A stretch of DNA of 64,000 bases from Alteromonas sp. a30 (GTDB taxonomy: Bacteria; Pseudomonadota; Gammaproteobacteria; Enterobacterales; Alteromonadaceae). The notes under the pieces were generated by a model. That model was not told where the DNA came from. It saw nothing but the letters and a program-made list of their open reading frames with translations, and searched no databases. The stretch spans positions 19,649 through 83,648 of the forward strand of contig NZ_JABEPE010000017.1 of assembly GCF_026788005.1 (NCBI RefSeq), in the 5' to 3' direction. This document shows positions 62,500 to 64,000 of the stretch, one piece after another (the stretch's first letter is position 1; each line of letters opens with the position of its first letter). The translations under genes were made by a program, and so were the position numbers.

Positions 62500-63860
62500 C
62501 ATGCTGATTTATGCAAAGCTTGTGACCTCTCAACTCTCAGTGCAGTTGTATTCATATCATTTCTAAGCCACATACTGCGCACGCCATTCGGGCTAACTTC
62601 AATTCCTAATGCTTTAGTTAGCTTCATCGCAACCTTCTGCTGACCTAGGTGGGGATGTTCAAGAGAGAACTCGATTACCGCTTTCTCGATTTCCATATCT
62701 ACACAGTTTTTATGCCGTATGTTAGGCGTTTCTTGCCGTTTTAAGGCATCAGGCCCGCCTTGCTTGACCAATTTCAGATGACGGTAGATAGTGTCGCGAG
62801 ACACCCCACTTTGACGCGAAGCCTTAGAGACATTACCTAGTCTTTCAACCAAGGCAAGGATCTCTAGCTTCTTTTGAATTTCTAAGTCTTCAACCGCTAA
62901 TTTACTCGGCTCATTGACTTCTGATACTGCAAGTTTGCGCCCCGCGAAGTGCGCAGTAAACCCTTTCTTGCTGGTGTTTCTGATTTCTATTTTCTGATTT
63001 GCAATGGAGTGCTTGAGCGGTGAGTCAATCAAGTAAAATTTGTTACCATAACTAAAAGTATGGTCATTACGGATTTTGCGATGGTCTTTAATTACGCAGA
63101 TATCATCAAGGGTAGTGTGTTTGGATAATGGTGTGAATTCTGATGCTTGATGCTTCGATTTTACTTCGATATGTGACCGCCAAAACTGCGGGATAAATAC
63201 ATGTTTGAGGTAGGCGTTTGCAGCGGCAATATCAGTAATGTTACTCAGCCTTAATTCAGGCACTAAACGGTCTTGGAAGGTATCGAAAGCTCGCTCAATA
63301 CGACCTTTACCTTGTGGTGAATTGGCAAAGATAATTTCAATACCCAACTCTTCACAAGCTCTTTGCATTTGTGAGAAGTTACACCGCTTAGGGCCACCGA
63401 AGATACCTGCTCTGTCTACATAGAGTGTTTTGAAAACGCCTTTTGTTTCAATGCAGTCTCGCATGACTTTTAAGCAACCAACGGTGGTTTCAGAGGGGAA
63501 GAATTCAGCATGCACTTCACTGGTAGCATCATCAATCATGGCGATTAGGCACTGCTTCCTATTCCCAAACCAGCGATGTGGACTACCGTCCATTTGCATC
63601 ATTAGGCCAGCAGCCTCCATACGCTCTCTGCGCTTACGCACGATGCTTCGTCTACGTTTGGCACGCTTAACATGGTGAATATCATGTGCCCAGCCACGCA
63701 GCGTCTCTCGCTTCACTACGATGTGTTCATCGGCCTCTAACTTTTCCGCAAGATGTAGTAAATTCAAATCAAAATACTTTTCTTTGATTAAGGCCTGCAC
63801 TGCTTTTTTAATTGAAACGGGCGTTTTATTAGGTGGTGATTTTCCACTATTGCCATGCAC
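62499..63860 (-). mobile_element. ISNCY-type transposase, 5' part doubtful
   Basis: 453 residues from GTG 63860. A DDE integrase core with 'MMQMDGSPHRWFG' (first Asp), 'TLYVDRAGIFGG' (second Asp) and 'PQGKGRIERAFDTFQ' (Glu), plus a Lys/Arg-rich segment before it, fits the ISNCY/IS1202 group. A C-terminal HTH-like stretch ('GNVSKASRQSGVSRDTIYRH') is odd for this group. The frame continues upstream without a start through 'SRRSIERYVTRFQQVGIQF', the expected N-terminal HTH region, into an 8-base tandem array that puts a stop in the frame. The transposase is therefore N-terminally broken or starts late. IS ends were not found. Confidence 0.8.
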
Positions 63861-63924
63861 AACAAACTGAATACCAACTTGCTGAAACCGTGTTACATAG
63901 CGTTCAATCGAACGGCGAGACTTG

Positions 63925-64000
63925 CTTAGTAGCTTAGTAGCTTAGTAGCTTAGTAGCTTAGTAGCTTAGTAGCTTAGTAGCTTAGTAGCTTAGTAGCTTA
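63925..64000. repeat. Octanucleotide tandem array, at least 9.5 copies
   Basis: Perfect tandem copies of CTTAGTAG (minus strand CTACTAAG) from 63925 to the last base of the window. It overlies the 5' coding region of the transposase. Any three units bring TAA into each frame on the minus strand. It may continue past the window. Confidence 0.95.

Noticed and set aside
62469..62530. merA truncated by the IS insertion
   Set aside because: A proper terminator follows the last mer gene before the IS, and no merA remnant is readable.

Overview
The window looks like a chromosomal stretch of a marine gammaproteobacterium, most likely Alteromonadales. The housekeeping genes are enteric-like in sequence and order (ftsY-ftsE-ftsX-rpoH, dksA-gluQ-pcnB-folK-panB-panC, metF/metJ), and they sit among families typical of marine gammaproteobacteria (DUF2959, DUF3392, a 440-residue PepQ/OPAA-type prolidase, a protease-tail FN3-like domain). 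No rRNA, tRNA or CRISPR array was found.

1-3.8 kb: edge of a probable non-ribosomal peptide locus, with a TauD/SyrP-like dioxygenase running off the left edge, an oligopeptidase B and a type II thioesterase. 3.8-10.5 kb: an accessory patch marked by four copies of a short terminal-inverted-repeat (MITE-like) element. It carries a Roco (Roc-COR) GTPase with a long Ala/Tyr repeat, a small AbrB-like protein, and an AbiEi/AbiEii-like pair with an inverted-repeat operator. 10.5-18.5 kb: a GFA-like protein, outer-membrane phospholipase A, a collagen-tailed PhoX lipoprotein followed by a di-haem lipoprotein and a membrane protein, and an unknown protein. 18.6-20.2 kb: three small phage-type HTH regulators. 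20.5-23.7 kb: an orphan hybrid histidine kinase.

23.7-47.9 kb is mostly core genome: pantothenate/folate/RNA-processing operon, dksA, sfsA, pepB, yjaG-like, rsmD, ftsYEX, an EAL-HDOD protein, rpoH, a GNAT-thioesterase, dtd, yihY, metF and metJ sharing a MetJ box, pepQ and slt. A fifth MITE-like copy lies between metJ and pepQ.

48-60 kb: a secreted FN3-like protein; an MMPL transporter/LolA-like/outer-membrane barrel operon; a sigma-54 activator with a cysteine-rich PAS domain; a TonB-domain protein; a Tll0287-like haem protein; a large lipoprotein. Good -24/-12 sigma-54 sites lie before the MMPL operon and before the haem gene, on both sides of the activator gene, suggesting one locally controlled regulon. 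60-64 kb: ssb, then a self-contained mercury-type operon (merR, merT, merP, GDCCVxC protein) with a recognisable MerR operator and terminator but no merA, then an ISNCY-type transposase whose 5' end runs into an octanucleotide tandem array at the window edge.
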